64,000 bases of DNA. It comes from Mimachlamys varia (Eukaryota > Mollusca > Bivalvia > Pectinida > Pectinidae). Of this stretch, positions 11,605-24,215 are shown piece by piece. Both the position numbers and the translations under genes were made by a program. Position 1 is the stretch's first letter; every line of letters begins with the position of its first letter. The notes under the pieces are model-generated. The model saw only the letters and a program-made list of their open reading frames with translations, was not told where the DNA came from and ran no database searches. The stretch is from assembly GCA_947623455.1 (NCBI GenBank), contig OX392527.1, forward strand, positions 28,450,201 through 28,514,200. Reading direction: 5' to 3'.

Positions 11605-12394
11605 CAAGAGGCCCATGTGCCTTAACGGTCACCTGATGTTTGACATGAAAGAGAAACATGGGAAGGTTGAGATGAATATTTATAACAATACATTGTAGCA
11701 TATCTGGGAGTGGAAAAATGAATTTTTGAAATTATGTCAATTTGACCCTTTTAGGCCCCACCCCTCAGTCAAGAGTCAATTTGACCCTTTTTGGCCCCTG
11801 GGGGCCAACATGTACATACCATCAAACTATGTATTTGTATTGGAATTCATTCTAACTTGTATAAAATTATCAGCATGGGATGACACTTTGATGGTATGTA
11901 CATGTTGGCCCTAGTTGACCCCCAGGGGCTGGAGAGCGGGGCCAAAAAGGGTCAAATTGACAAAAATTTCAAAAATGTTCTTCTCTTCTCCCAGATATGC
12001 TGGAATCAAATACTCTTCATAGATGGAAGGGTTTTAAGGTTCTTTACCAAAATTGTGAATTTCATGACTCTGGGGTCTTGCATCTCCCCCTGTGGAGGGG
12101 GTTAAGTTTACTATAGTATATTGGCAGAAAAAAACATTTTTTAGCATTATTTGTTTAATTGCCATAAGAAATGATGCAAATTTGGTTGAAATTTTCAATA
12201 TGACATGACTTTTGAGTAGTACGCACATATTGACACTGACTGACCCCCAGGTGCCTGAGGGGTTCAAAAATTCATTTTTTCCACTCCCAGATATGCTACA
12301 ATGTATTGTTATAAATATTCATCTCAACATTCCCATATTTCTCTTTCATGTCAAACATCAGGTGACCGTTAAGGCCCATGGGCCTCTTGTTGTA
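11605..12394. repeat. Fold-back element with arms longer than 120 bp
   Basis: The left arm starts AACAAGAGGCCCATGTGCC and runs through TTGACATGAAAGAGAAACAT and ATATCTGGGAGTGGAAAAA. The right arm holds the same phrases reversed, ending GGCCCATGGGCCTCTTGTT at 12394. The interior also contains inverted GGGGCCAACATGTACATACC / GGTATGTACATGTTGGCCC. The whole unit could fold into one long hairpin. Confidence 0.8.
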
Positions 12395-13400
12395 AATTTT
12401 ACCCTTTTTGGCCCCGCCCCGCAGGCCCCTGGGGGTCAACTAGGGCCAACATGTACATACCATCAAAGTGTCATCCCATGCTGATAATTTGATACAAGTT
12501 AGAATGAATTCCAATACAAATCCAACAAATAATAGTCAAAAATGTGATTTCCCTATATACACTATAGTAAAGTTTACCCTTCCCAGGGGCAAACATGAGA
12601 CCCCAGGGTCATAAAATTCACAATTTTGGTAAAGCACCTTAAGACCCTTCATCTATGAAAAGTATTTGATTCTACCATATCTAAGAGTAGAGAAGATTTT
12701 TGAAATTTTTGTAAATTTTACCCTTTTTGGCCCCGCCCCGCAGGCCCCTGGGGGTCAACTAGGGCCAACATGTTCATACCATCAAAGTGTCATCCCATGC
12801 TGATAATTTGATACAAGTTAGAATGAATTCCAATACAAATCCAACAAATAATAGTCAAAAATGTGATTTCCCTATATAAACTATAGTAAAGTTTACCCCC
12901 TCCCCAGGGGCAAACATGAGACCCCAGGGTCATGAAATTCACAATTTTGGTAAAGCACCTTAAGACCCTTCCATCTATGAAGAGTATTTGATTCTACCAT
13001 ATCTGAGAGTAGAAAAGAAGATTTTTGAAATTTTTGTCAATTTGACCCTTTTTGGCCCCACCCACCAGCCCCTGGGGGTCAACTAGGGCCAACATGTACA
13101 TACCATCAAAGTGTCATCCCATGCTGATAATTTTATACAAGTTAGAATGAATTCCAATACAAATCCAACAAATAATAGTCAAAAATATGATTTCCCTATA
13201 TAAACTATTGTAAAGTTTACCCCCTCCCCAGGGGCAAACATGAGACCCCAGGGTCATGAAATTCACAATTTTGGTAAAGCACCTGAAGACCCTTCTATCT
13301 ATAAGGAGTATTTGATTCTACCATATCTGAGAGTAGAGGAGAAGATTTTTGAAGTTTTAGTCAATTTTACCCCTTTTGGCCCCGCCCCGCATGCCCCTGG
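12395..13400. repeat. Tandem repeat of about 318 bp, three copies
   Basis: Three near-identical units follow one another; the phrase CAAATCCAACAAATAATAG recurs at about 12521, 12838 and 13157. Each unit has a GC-rich half and an AT-rich half ending in TCTACCATATCT(A/G)AGAGTAGA. The third copy grades into the terminal part of the element at about 13400-13590. Confidence 0.8.
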
Positions 13401-13909
13401 GGGGTGGGGACCATATAATTCACAATTTTGGTTCACCCTCAGCCATGGAAGCTTCCTGTAAAATTTCATTGAATTTAGTTCAGCAGTTTTTGAGAAGAAG
13501 TTGAAAATGTAAATTGTTTACGACGCAAGACGCACGACAAAAGGCGATTGCAATAGGTCAACTGAGACTTCGTCTCAGGTGACCTAAAAAGTTCGAAGTG
13601 TTTTTATACCTGTAGTTTTATATAGGACTTCAAAATCATGTGATTGTCATGTACCGGTATACCTCTGTCATGCTAATCAACTTTCTGAGGAACGTTTTTC
13701 TTATATTTTTTTTCAAAAGAAAAGAAATATGGAACAAATAATGAAACCTAGTTTAACATAATCAATAATTTTCACTGGGTTTTTAGGTCATCTGACCCGA
13801 AGGGTCAGGATGACCTATAGTCATCGTGCTTCGTCCGTCGTCGTCCGCCGTGCGCCGTCAGTAAACTTTTCATTTCAAAATGCTACTCCTCCTTCATTTC
13901 TTAATGGAT

Positions 13910-14815
13910 CACCACCAGATTTGGTGTGAAGCATCATTGGGGGAGGGCGATCAGATTTTATATAAATGAGGCTGATCGAACCCCTGGGGCCAGAGGGGCG
14001 GGGCCCGAAAAGGGGAACTTTGCTGAATTTTTGCTTTAAATTCCTACTCCTCCTTAATACTTGAATGGATTACATCCAAATTTGGTGTGAAGCATCATTT
14101 GGGGAGGGCGATCAGATTTTATATATATGAGGCTGATCCGACTCCTGGGGCCAGAGGGGTAGGGCCCCAAAAGGGGAACTTTGCTGAATTTTTGCTTTAA
14201 ATTCCTACTCCTCCTTAATACTTGAATGGATTGCATCCAAATTTGGTGTGAAACATCATTTGGGGAGGGCAATCAGATTTTATATAAATGAGGCTGATCC
14301 GACCCCTGGGGCCATAGGGGCGGGGCCTCAAAAAGGGGACTTTGCTGAATTTTTGCTTTAAAATCCTACTCCTCCTTAATGCTTGAATGGATTGCATCCA
14401 AATTTGATGTGAAGCATCATTTGGGGAGGGCGATCAGATTTTATATAAATGAGGCTGATCCAACCCTTGGGGCCAGAGGGGCGGGGCCCCAAAAGGGGAA
14501 CTTTGCTGAATTTTTGCTTTAAATTCCTACTCCTCCTTAATACTTGAATGGATTACATCCAAATTTGGTGTGAAGCATCATTTGGGGAGGGCGATCAGAT
14601 TTTATATATATGAGGCTGATCCGACTCCTGGGGCCAGAGGGGTAGGGCCCCAAAAGGGGAACTTTGCTGAATTTTTGCTTTAAATTCCTACTCCTCCTTA
14701 ATACTTGAATGGATTGCATCCAAATTTGGTGTGAAACATCATTTGGGGAGGGCAATCAGATTTTATATAAATGAGGCTGATCCGACCCCTGGGGCCATAG
14801 GGGCGGGGCCTCAAA
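13910..14815. repeat. 161-bp tandem repeat with a 483-bp higher-order period
   Basis: Units contain CTACTCCTCCTTAAT, ATCCAAATTTGGTGTGAA and GGGGAGGGCGATCAGATTTT. Phrases recur every 161 bp. The block from about 14054 to 14272 recurs, apparently unchanged, 483 bp downstream, exactly three units, indicating a recent segmental duplication inside the array. Confidence 0.85.
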
Positions 14816-15659
14816 AAGGTCCTTTGGGCCTTAACGGTCATCTGACTGTAAAATCACTATGAAAATACGTGTAGTCATTAAATCAAGTTATAATATGCCG
14901 GTATAGATTGCCAAGTTCAAGATAGTGGCCTTCTTGGATTTCTGATGGGCTTGAAAAATAACAACACTTTGTTGGGACCATCTCAGGATATCATTTCTGG
15001 CAAGTTTCAGCTCAATTCCACTGGTAGAACTTGAGAAGTTTAGAATGTGTTTTCAAAATGGCCGCTGTGGAGGCCATCATGGATTTTTGACTACACGAAA
15101 AATAACAACAGTTTTGTCAGGACCATCTCAGGAGAATTTCTGGCAAGTTTCAGCTCATTCTCACTGGTGGAACTGGCGAAGTTTAAGATGTGTGTTCAAA
15201 ATGTTGGCCATCTTGGATTTCTGACGGACTTGAAAAATGACAACACTTTGTCGGGATTATCATAATCATTATGTCAGGATCATTTCTAGCTCATTTTGGA
15301 AGTTGAGAAGTTGAAAATGTGGAAAGTTTATGGACGGTGCATGACGACGGACGAAGCATGATGACTATAGGTTATCCCGACTTATTGGGTCAGATGACCT
15401 GAAAACATGGGATATTCAAACACGGATAAAACTTACGATACATTCTGAAAGTATTAGGAAATTAAGATGATATTGTGCATTTAGTGAAAGTTTATAAACG
15501 ATACTTGGTTCAAAGTCTAACTTAAGTATTTCATTAATGTGAAACAAGTTGATTTTTCAATGACGAGTAAAATGTGCTAACAACACTTAATCAGCATCAT
15601 CTCAGAATCATTTCTGGCAAGTTTCAGCTTATTCCTAGTGAGTAAACTTGACAACAAAC

Positions 15660-17390
15660 CCTTTTGGCCCCTGTGACCTTGAATGAATGTCAGGGTCATT
15701 TCTTTAAACAAACTTGACACACCTTTATCCCAGCATGCCACAAGCCCAATATCACATCTCTGTGCCTTTTGGTTATTCAGAAAAAGTTGTTTTAAAGATT
15801 TTGACCCTTTTGGCCCCTGTGACCTTGAATGAAGTTCAAGGTCATTTATTTGAACAAACTTGGTAGACCTTTATCCCAGCATGCCACAGGCCTAATATCA
15901 GGTCTCTGAGCCTTTTAGTTATTCAGAAGAAGTTGTTTAAAGATTATGACCGTTTTGGCCTCTGTGACCTTGAATGAAGGTCAAGGTCATTTCTTTGAAC
16001 AAACTTGGTAGCCCTTTATCCCAGCATGCCACAGGCCCAATATGAGGTCTCTGGGCCTTTTGGTTATTCAGAAGAAAATGTTTAAATATTATGACCATTT
16101 TGGCCCCAGTGACCTTGAATGAAAGTCAAGGTCATTTCTTTGAACAAACTTGGTAGCCCTTTATCCCAGCATGCCACAGGCCCAATATCAGGTCTCTGGG
16201 CCTTTTGGTTATTCAGAAGAAGTTGTTTAAAGATTATGACCGTTTTGGTCCCTGTGACCTTGAATGAAAGTCAAGATCATTTCTTTGAACAAACTTGGTA
16301 GCCCTTTATCCCAGCATGCCACAGGCCCAATATCAGGTCTCTGGGCCTTTTGGTTATTCAGAAGAAGTCGTTTAAAGATTATGACCGTTTTGGCCCCTGT
16401 GACCTTGAATGAAAGTCAAGGTCATTTCTTTGAACAAACTTGGTAGCCCTTTATCCCAGCATGCCACAGGCCCAATATTAGGTATCTGGGCCTTTTGGTT
16501 ATTCAGAAGAAAATGTTTAAAGATTATGACCGTTTTGGCCCCAGTGGCCTTGAATGAAAGTCAAGGTCATTTCTTTGAACAAACTTGGTAGCCCTTTATC
16601 CCAGCATGCCACAGGCCCAATATTAGATCTCTGGGCCTTTTGGTTATTCAGAAGAAAATGTTTAAAGATTATGACCGTTTTGGCCCCTGTGACCTTGAAT
16701 GAAAGTCAAGGTCATTTCTTTGAACAAACTTGGTAGCCCTTTATCCCAGCATGCCACAGGCCCAATATTAGGTCTCTGTGCCTTTTGGTTATTCAGAAGA
16801 AATCGTTTAAAAATTATGACCGTTTTGTCCCCTGTGACCTTGAATGAAGGTCAAGGTCATTTCTTTGAACAAACTTGGTAGCCCTTTATCTCAGCATGCC
16901 ACAGGCCCAATATTAGGTCTCTGTGCCTTTTGGTTATTCAGAAGAAATCGTTTAAAAATTATGACCGTTTTGTCCCCTGTGACCTTGAATGAAGGTCAAG
17001 GTCATTTCTTTGAACAAACTTGGTAGCCCTTTATCCCAGCATAAGACAGGACCAATATCAGGTCTCTGGGCCTTTTGGTTATTCAGAAGAAGTTGTTTCA
17101 AAAGATTTTGACCTTTTCGGCCCCTGTGACCTTGAATGAAGGTCAAGGTCATTTCTTTGAACAAACTTGGTAACCCTTTATCCCAGCATAACACAGGCCC
17201 AATATCAGGTCTCTGGGCCTTTTGGTTATTCAGAAGAAGTCGTTCAAAGATTTTGACCTTTTTGGCCCCCGTGACCTTGAATGAAGGTCAAGGTCATTTG
17301 TTTGAACAAACTTGGTACCCCTTCATCCCAGCATGGCACAAGCCCAATATTGGGTCTATGGGCCTTTTGGTTTATGAGAAGAAGATGTTT
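15660..17390. repeat. 145-bp tandem repeat, about 11-12 units
   Basis: Each unit holds GGCCCCTGTGACCTTGAATG, AAGGTCATTTCTTTGAACAA, TTTATCCCAGCATGCCACAG and GGGCCTTTTGGTTATTCAGA. Spacing is 145 bp from about 16119 to 16844, with more diverged units at both ends. The GTGACCTTGAATGAAGGTCA portion is itself an imperfect hairpin. The short frames that appear once per unit are repeat by-products. Confidence 0.9.
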
Positions 17391-17734
17391 AAATGGAAAA
17401 GTTTACGGACGGCGCACGACGCACGACGACGGACGAAGCATGATGACTATAGGTCATCCTGACCCTTCGGGTCAGATGACCTAATAAACCAAACTATTGG
17501 TTTATACTTACATGGTATAAGGCATTTCGTAGACCTTCACCCATAATTATTTCTTTATTTTACCAAACTGAACGTCTATGCTGGGATACAGGTTACCACG
17601 ACACCTGTACATCTTGTACTCGGCATCTTGACAGCAAAAACATACTGTATACAAGTATACCAAATCTGCAGGAAAAATTATAAGTCAAGAGTTTGATTCC
17701 CTTTATCATGTCTTGTTTAAAATTTAATTGGATA

Positions 17735-17935
17735 CTAGAAATGTCTGTGAGACATAAATGCCCCCTTCCCTCATATGATATTAGTTCTTTATGCTTATTA
17801 CGTATGCGAAATTTGATGAAAATCGGATCAGTAGTTATTTAAATAAGCTGGTTACATTACCACGGGACGCGACGGGACGGACATGGGTAAAACTACATGC
17901 CCCACCCATTTCATGGCGTGGGGCATAATAAAACT
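17735..17935. repeat. Short interspersed repeat fragment
   Basis: The segment runs from TGTCTGTGAGACATAAATGC through a GATGAAAATCGGATCAGTAG motif and a GACGCGACGGGACGGAC motif to CATGGCGTGGGGCATAAT. The arrangement resembles 3'-end fragments of a dispersed family in mollusc genomes. No coding content. The assignment rests on recognition, not alignment. Confidence 0.45.
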
Positions 17936-18019
17936 AGAACATGATTGGTCTTTCAAAATCATATTTAATTAGTAGGGCACTAGCAGTACGTAAAATGTAC
18001 TGAGCACATATTAATGTTT

Positions 18020-18890
18020 AATACAGACCAGTTTATAAGACACCCAACATATCACAGGGCTTCAGCATAGGGTAGCATATCTACTACACACACACACACA
18101 CTCACACACATACACACACACTGGGTACACACACAGGTCCTACAATATAGCTCACATAAGGCCCTTAACCACATCACACAGTACAACCAAAAAATATCTG
18201 TATTTATATCACACAAGGCCCATTACAATTTAGTCAGGGCTAATTACTTACATCATACAGCTTACAGGGTCCATTACTTAGCTCATAAGTTACACCAAAC
18301 ATCTTACAAAGAGCTCATTAAAGTTTCCCATGAACTAACTGATTACATCACACAACTTACCAGGCTCAATAGTTACATTTCACACTGAGAGCTCATTACA
18401 TTTACGATTACCTAAAGTAAACTGCTTACACCATACATCCTACTGGGCTCATTAGTTACATCACACACAGACAGAGAGCTCATTATATTAACAATTACCT
18501 AAAGTAAACTGCTTACACCATACATCCTACAGGGCTCATTAGTTACATCACACGCAGAGATCATTACTTACATCACACACCCGACAGAGAGCTCATTACA
18601 TGCAAGATTAACCAAAAGAAAACTGCTTACATCACAAAACTTGCATTGTTAGTTTGGGATTATTACCCAGCTAACAGGGCTCTTACCTTAAAATACAGTT
18701 TATTGAGGGCTCACTAGTTACATCAAACAGTTTACAGAAAGCTTTTTATGTCACACTGCTTAAAGAGAGCTCATTACTTACATCACAATTCATCAAGGGC
18801 TTATCAGTTACACAACATATGTTACAGAGATCTCAACAGCAAATTTACACAACAGTGGTTAGAGCTTCTTCATTACATTTCAGTTTAGGG
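18020..18890. repeat. Degenerate tandem repeat with a CA microsatellite
   Basis: Loosely repeated phrases of the type GGGCTCATTAGTTACATCAC and CTTACA(C/T)CATACATCCTAC recur at irregular 40-65 bp spacing. A CA-rich microsatellite lies at about 18083-18135. The array looks old compared with the clean arrays elsewhere in the window. Confidence 0.7.
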
Positions 18891-18954
18891 TAGGCTCTAT
18901 ATTACCTACATTCTCACTCGCATTACCCAAAAGTGCCTAAAATTTTCATGACAC

Positions 18955-20225
18955 ACAGTCTACCTAGGTCCTCGTGAGTTAATCACTGTGGACATCTGAT
19001 GAGTACAGGAAGTAGGTGACATGAAATACTAACCCGCGTCTCATCACAGGCACCTCACACATACAGCCTACCTAGGTCCTCGTGAGTTAATCACTGTGGA
19101 CATCTGATGAGCACAGGAAGTAGGTGACATCAAATACTAACCCGCGTCTCATCACAGGCACCTCACACATACAGCCTACCTAGGTCCTCATGAGTTAATC
19201 ACTGTGGACATGTGATGAGTACAGGAAGTAGGTGACATCAAATACTAACCTGCGTCTCATCACAGGCACCTCACACATACAGCCTACCTAGGTCCTCATG
19301 AGTTAATCACTGTGGACATGTGATGAGTACAGGAAGTAGGTGACATGAAATACTAACCCGCGTCTCATCACAGGCACCTCACACATACAGCCTACCTAGG
19401 TCCTCGTGATGTGGACATCTGATGAGTACAGGAAGTAGGTGACATCAGAATACTAACCCGTGTCTCATCACAGGCACCTCACACATACAGCCTACCTAGG
19501 TCCTCGTGAGTTAATCACTATGGACATCTGATGAGTACAGGAAGTAGGTGACATCAGAATACTAACCCGTGTCTCATCACAGGCACCTCACACTTACAGC
19601 CTACCTAGGTCCTCGTGATGTGGACATCTGATGAGTACAGGAAGTAGGTGACATCAGAATATTAACCCGTGTCTCATCACAGGCACCTCACACATACAGC
19701 CTACCTAGGTCCTCGTGAGTTAATCACTGTGGACATCTGATGAGTACAGGAAGTAGGTGACATCAGAATATTAACCCGTGTCTCATCACAGGCACCTCAC
19801 ACATACAGCCTACCTAGGTCCTCGTGATGTGGACATTTGATGAGTACAGGAAGTAGGTGACATCAGAATATTAACCTGTGTCTCATCACAGGCACCTCAC
19901 ACACACAGCCTACCTAGGTCCTCGTGAGTTAATCACTGTGGACATCTGATGAGTACAGGAAGTAGGTGACATCAGAATATTAACCCGTGTCTCATCACAG
20001 GCACCTCACACATACAGCCTACCTAGGTCCTCGTGATGTGGACATTTGATGAGTACAGGAAGTAGGTGACATCAGAATATTAACCTGTGTCTCATCACAG
20101 GCACCTCACACACACAGCCTACCTAGGTCCTCGTGAGTTAATCACTGTGGACATCTGATGAGCACAGGAAGTAGGTGACATCAGAATACTAACCCGCGTC
20201 TCATCACAGGCACCTCACACATACA
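18955..20225. repeat. Minisatellite of about 100-110 bp, about 12 copies
   Basis: Each unit contains CCTACCTAGGTCCTCGTGA, GTGGACATCTGATGAGTACA, GGAAGTAGGTGACATCA and CTCATCACAGGCACCTCACA. Two length variants alternate, with and without a GTTAATCAC insert, so part of the array has a two-unit higher-order period. CATCTGATG and CATCAGA pair as a short hairpin within each unit. It is intergenic, between TMEM220 and the USP22 3' end. Confidence 0.9.
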
Positions 20226-21320
20226 GCTTACAAAGGTGGAGTACCAATTTAGTACCAAAGATCTATCATATACACAAAATATACAACTTACAAGATAGAT
20301 TATACATAGCAGGGTTACTTACAACACATATACAGTGTTCTCAGAGAAATAAATTACTCGTATATAAAAATGTACCGTACACGTAATTTTATGATAATAA
20401 TTAGCAGTAGTAAGTAAAGGTATCTCATTGAGTTCATTTACAATACATAAACTGCACACCTATGATGATATAATCGCGCTGTTTCTATTTTGCAAAAACG
20501 ATATGAAGTTAAAAATTTTAATTTTAGACCAAATATGTTAATTGGATATGTTTTACCCAGGAGTTAAGTTGTTTGATATTTTAAAAGTTATTAAAAGTTT
20601 TAACACTAGAAACAGGGTCTACAGTTTACACCCGACAGAAATGGAAATTGAATAGTCCAATACCATTTGACTTAAACATTTGTACAATATTGTAGTAATA
20701 TGTGAAAAAGAAATGATCTTATAAACTTTTAACGTTAAACACTAGAAACAGGGTTACAGTTTACACACGACAGAAATGGAGATTGAATACGCTATAGACT
20801 TTGAAAGATTCGTACAAATATTGTAGTAGTATGTTTAAAGAAAAAGATATTTCAAAATCATATACATGGTATACAATTATATTCAGATTTAAAAAAGTCA
20901 AGCCAGGACGGTATTTTAAAAAAAAGGTTGGTGATCACAACTTCAAACTATCATTTACTTAAGTTCTCATGATACAGAAAATTGTTTATATTTCAATAAC
21001 ATGGAGAATCTTGTTATCCAACTTTAAAAAAGGACATAATATTTTCGGTTGACAAAATCTCTTGATTAATCATTTGTTCATTTCTCACAAGCATCTCAGA
21101 ATATCTGACGTCTGTACATTATACGATAAAAATAAACAAATCCCTGAAGATGCAGTGTCAAGTATCCTGAAGGACCACTGAGACAATCACTTAAGTACAT
21201 ACCGAGATACAAAATTAAGAATGTAGGTGGGGGTAGACTTTAATTATGATTGTATTTAACATTGCAAGTTCCTGTTCACATATATTATAGCACTTTTCTA
21301 ATAATATACAAGCATATATA
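20226..21320. other. No gene seen; AT-rich intergenic DNA
   Basis: Apart from a local duplication (TTAACACTAGAAACAGGGT near 20600 and again near 20735, each followed by a TACAGTTTACAC(C/A)CGACAG block), I see no exon, RNA gene or repeat structure here. Confidence 0.5.
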
Positions 21321-21339
21321 CAGTGGCTTTGTGGCAAAC

Positions 21340-21845
21340 AAATATCAATCTTCAGATATACTCCAATAACACTTCTCAAGTATTATACTCCAATTACACT
21401 TCTGAAGTACATGTACATATATCATACACCAATAACACTTCTCAAGTATTATACTCCAATCACACCTCTAAACTACATGTACATATATCATACACCAATC
21501 ACACTTCTGAAGTATAATACATTAACCACACTTCTGAAGTACATGTATCATACACCAATCATACTTCTGAAGTACATGCATCATGCACCAATCACACTTC
21601 TGAAGTACATGTACAGTTCATGCACCAATCACACTTCTGAAGTATAATACATTAACCACACTTCTGAAGTACATGTATCATACACCAATCATACTTCTGA
21701 AGTACATGTATCATGAACCAATCACACTTCTGAAGTACATGTATCATGCACCAATCACACTTCTGAAGTATTATACATCACACTTCTGAAGTATTATACA
21801 TCACACTTCTGAAGTATTATACATCACACTTTTGAAGTATTACTT
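21340..21845. repeat. Minisatellite of about 30-35 bp (ACTTCTGAAGTA family)
   Basis: Units of the form CACCAATCACACTTCTGAAG followed by TACATGTATCATA recur with variable length. The core ACTTCTGAAGT is close to a palindrome, so the array is rich in short hairpins. The last units shorten to about 23 bp. Confidence 0.88.
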
Positions 21846-21929
21846 TCACATTACACTGACAGACCAGAGGCACACACTGCTTTTACACAACAGAATACCT
21901 TACAGATTTCATTAGTTGATCGATAGCAT

Positions 21930-22262
21930 ATATTGCACTACTACATGTCGTATGACATTGCAACACCGTATCACTACATGTCATACGACATTGCAATGCT
22001 ATTCCACTACAGTACTACATGTCATACGACATTGCAACACTGTATCACTACTACATGTCATACAACATTGCAACACCGTATCACTACTATATGTTGTACA
22101 AGATTGCAACACCGTATCACTACTAAATGTTGTACAAGATTGCACGCTGTATCACTACTACATGTCATACGACATTGCAACTCTGTATCACTACATGTCG
22201 TACGACATTGCAACACTGTATCACTACTACATGTCGTACGACATTGCAACACTATCACTAGT
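21930..22262. repeat. Minisatellite of about 30-36 bp (ATGTCGTACGACAT family)
   Basis: About ten units with the core CATGTC(G/A)TACGACATTG followed by CAACACTGTATCACTAC. The core ATGTCGTACGACAT is a perfect palindrome. Open frames across it on either strand are repeat artefacts. Confidence 0.88.
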
Positions 22263-24215
22263 AAAAGTACTGTTTCTGTAGTGTTGTATTTATTACAAGA
22301 GTAGTGTCCAGAGCATATAATAAGCTCATAGAACACTGTCTTCATGTACTGCTTTTCTTCCAAGTACAATATATACTGTTAGTAAATATACAGATTCAGT
22401 AAATATATAGATTCATCAGTTCTAAAGCCAAAATATTTCCTACCCTGGGAAAATATTATCTCCAATTCCAGTAGGATGAAGAAATCAAACACAACCCAAT
22501 GTCCCATTTACACCAACACTTATATGTGATATATATTAACCTTACAAAGCCAACCACAGTTACATATAAATACATCTCTCTTGTCTACACAGTAACAAGG
22601 CCTTCTAGCAGGTAACTCAACAAACAGCAGCGAGACTAATGCCTGCACAGGTCCCCGTAGATCCAGCTATATATCACCAACTAACGTCATAATATACAAA
22701 ATATATAAATACAATTTCCTGTGCAAATGATAAGGTGGCAAAGATTCAATCTGACATTTTAATAAATCAATACTTGTATACTTTAGCAAACATTCTTCTT
22801 TCACAGTGCAGACACTTTTTCTCTATAAAAGACTTTAGGAATAAGCCACAAACTTTCACACCCCAAATTTCAGATACACAAACATACTCCTTACATCAAA
22901 GTTATATACCAAACATTTCATACTGGCCACACTAGTAATACTGTATCCAATACAGATAGAAATGTCACAATTCTATATTATCATTACAGAGTTAAAATTC
23001 ATTTATTTTTACTAATATGTATATCATAATTGTATTTCATTCAATACTCTATATTTATACAGGCTTCTAGTCAAATTAATATATGTACCATTCCATGGTT
23101 ATACTGTTATAACTAATCTGGACTGTGGCCTATCTACTGAACACCTCAGACAGACTAACTAGATAGGTTTAGTTCAGCTTTCCCAGATATCTATAGCTGA
23201 ATCGCAGAATTGTACACGTTCTAAGTTAGGCTTAACAAGATACATCTATACAATGTAATATCATTATAGCCGACACTGCCACCTTCAACTGTTTCAAAAA
23301 AACATAACTTTGTCGGAGATCAGTCAAAAGTGTGGTTACCAGGATGTACCAATATTCTACTGCAAAGTTCAGATACAGAATACAAAATCCATTGAAAAAT
23401 ATTCAGTCCTTGAAAAAATTGAAAAGCAGAACCTTTTATTAACGCTATTCTTTATTCCTACAATATATGTTCTACACGAAGAACACTGTCATGGTTGTGT
23501 GATACCAGGACTATACACACACTTGTCATGGCTGTTATAGGACTATGAACATTTATGACAAAATCTGACAATGTTAAGCCTTGACAGCTGAAATGGTAAC
23601 CCAAGGCCAAACTTAACATAAACCTTGCTATCTCGGGTCCATTTCTGAACAAATACATTGGATGAACATTCTAGACATATATTCACAGCTGTCGTATTGT
23701 TGGTTAACCGTACCAAGTTTAAAAATAATGAGAAGATAAAATCTCCTAAACAAGATTGTTTCTGTTGATATATGGAAAGACAAACTGATAGGAGGATACC
23801 CTCCCCCTTCCCCCAACTTTTTTGTGGGATATACTTGGAAGTAATAAGTAACAAGCAAAATACTTAAATATGCTTAAATTAACTTAAGGATATAGCTAGT
23901 ACCCTACACCCCATGAGATCACTAGGTGACATACAGTTATCAATATATTAACCAGTAAAAATCTATATTTTAAGTACAGCTATTCCATAATTAATTGTGT
24001 GGAGGAAGTCTGAGGCACCTTAATGAATATAAAGTTGGCGTTTTGGGTGAAAAAAAATCTGAATATAATATGATTATATTAAATCTCTTTAAAATATTTG
24101 ATGGGTGGTGGGGTCTTTGAAATGTGCCTCCCACCATTCCCACACAGTTAATTTTGGAACAGCCCTAAAACTAATACAAAATAACAACCATCAATACTAG
24201 TGCTAAATCACCTCA
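22263..24215. other. No gene seen; intergenic DNA
   Basis: No exon with splice borders or conserved protein similarity was recognised on either strand. The overlapping small frames near 23310-23858 have no recognisable motifs and no support. Confidence 0.5.

Larger units (their letters stand above)
11131..13590. mobile_element. Cluster of non-autonomous repeat elements (AACAAGAGGCCCAT family)
   Basis: Ends of the type AACAAGAGGCCCAT...GG occur at 11131 and 11605, and in reverse at about 12380-12394. The right border, near 13540-13590, reads GCGATTGCAATAGGTCAACT followed by GAGACTTCGTCTCAGGTGACC. Between them lie GC-rich blocks (GGCCCCGCCCC, CCCCTGGGGGTC) in both orientations. No transposase frame is present and the open frames here are unremarkable. 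I know this style of element from bivalve genomes; the family name cannot be given from sequence alone. Confidence 0.65.
13785..17482. mobile_element. Composite TIR element carrying two internal satellites
   Basis: The left terminus (13785, AGGTCATCTGACCCGAAGGG) and the right terminus (17482) are near-perfect inverted repeats of about 70 bp, including TCATCATGCTTCGTCCGTCG on one side and its complement on the other. A second right-type terminus lies at about 15318-15402, so the region may be two copies sharing one left end, or one element that internalised a second end. Inside are a 161-bp array (13910-14815) and a 145-bp array (about 15660-17390). There is no transposase frame. Short frames inside recur once per repeat unit and are not genes. 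Confidence 0.8.

Noticed and set aside
12034..12484. Overlapping small frames in the GC-rich repeat cluster
   Set aside because: They lie in inverted-repeat arms of a mobile element and show no domain or splice structure.
16119..17484. Series of 60-residue frames spaced 145 bp
   Set aside because: One copy per repeat unit, overlapping, without conserved protein features; produced by the satellite.
18955..20225. Hammerhead ribozyme in the ~109-bp repeat because of the CTGATGAG motif
   Set aside because: The GAAA box and the pairing helices of a hammerhead core are not present at the expected spacing on either strand; the CTGATG pairs with a nearby CATCAG as an ordinary hairpin.
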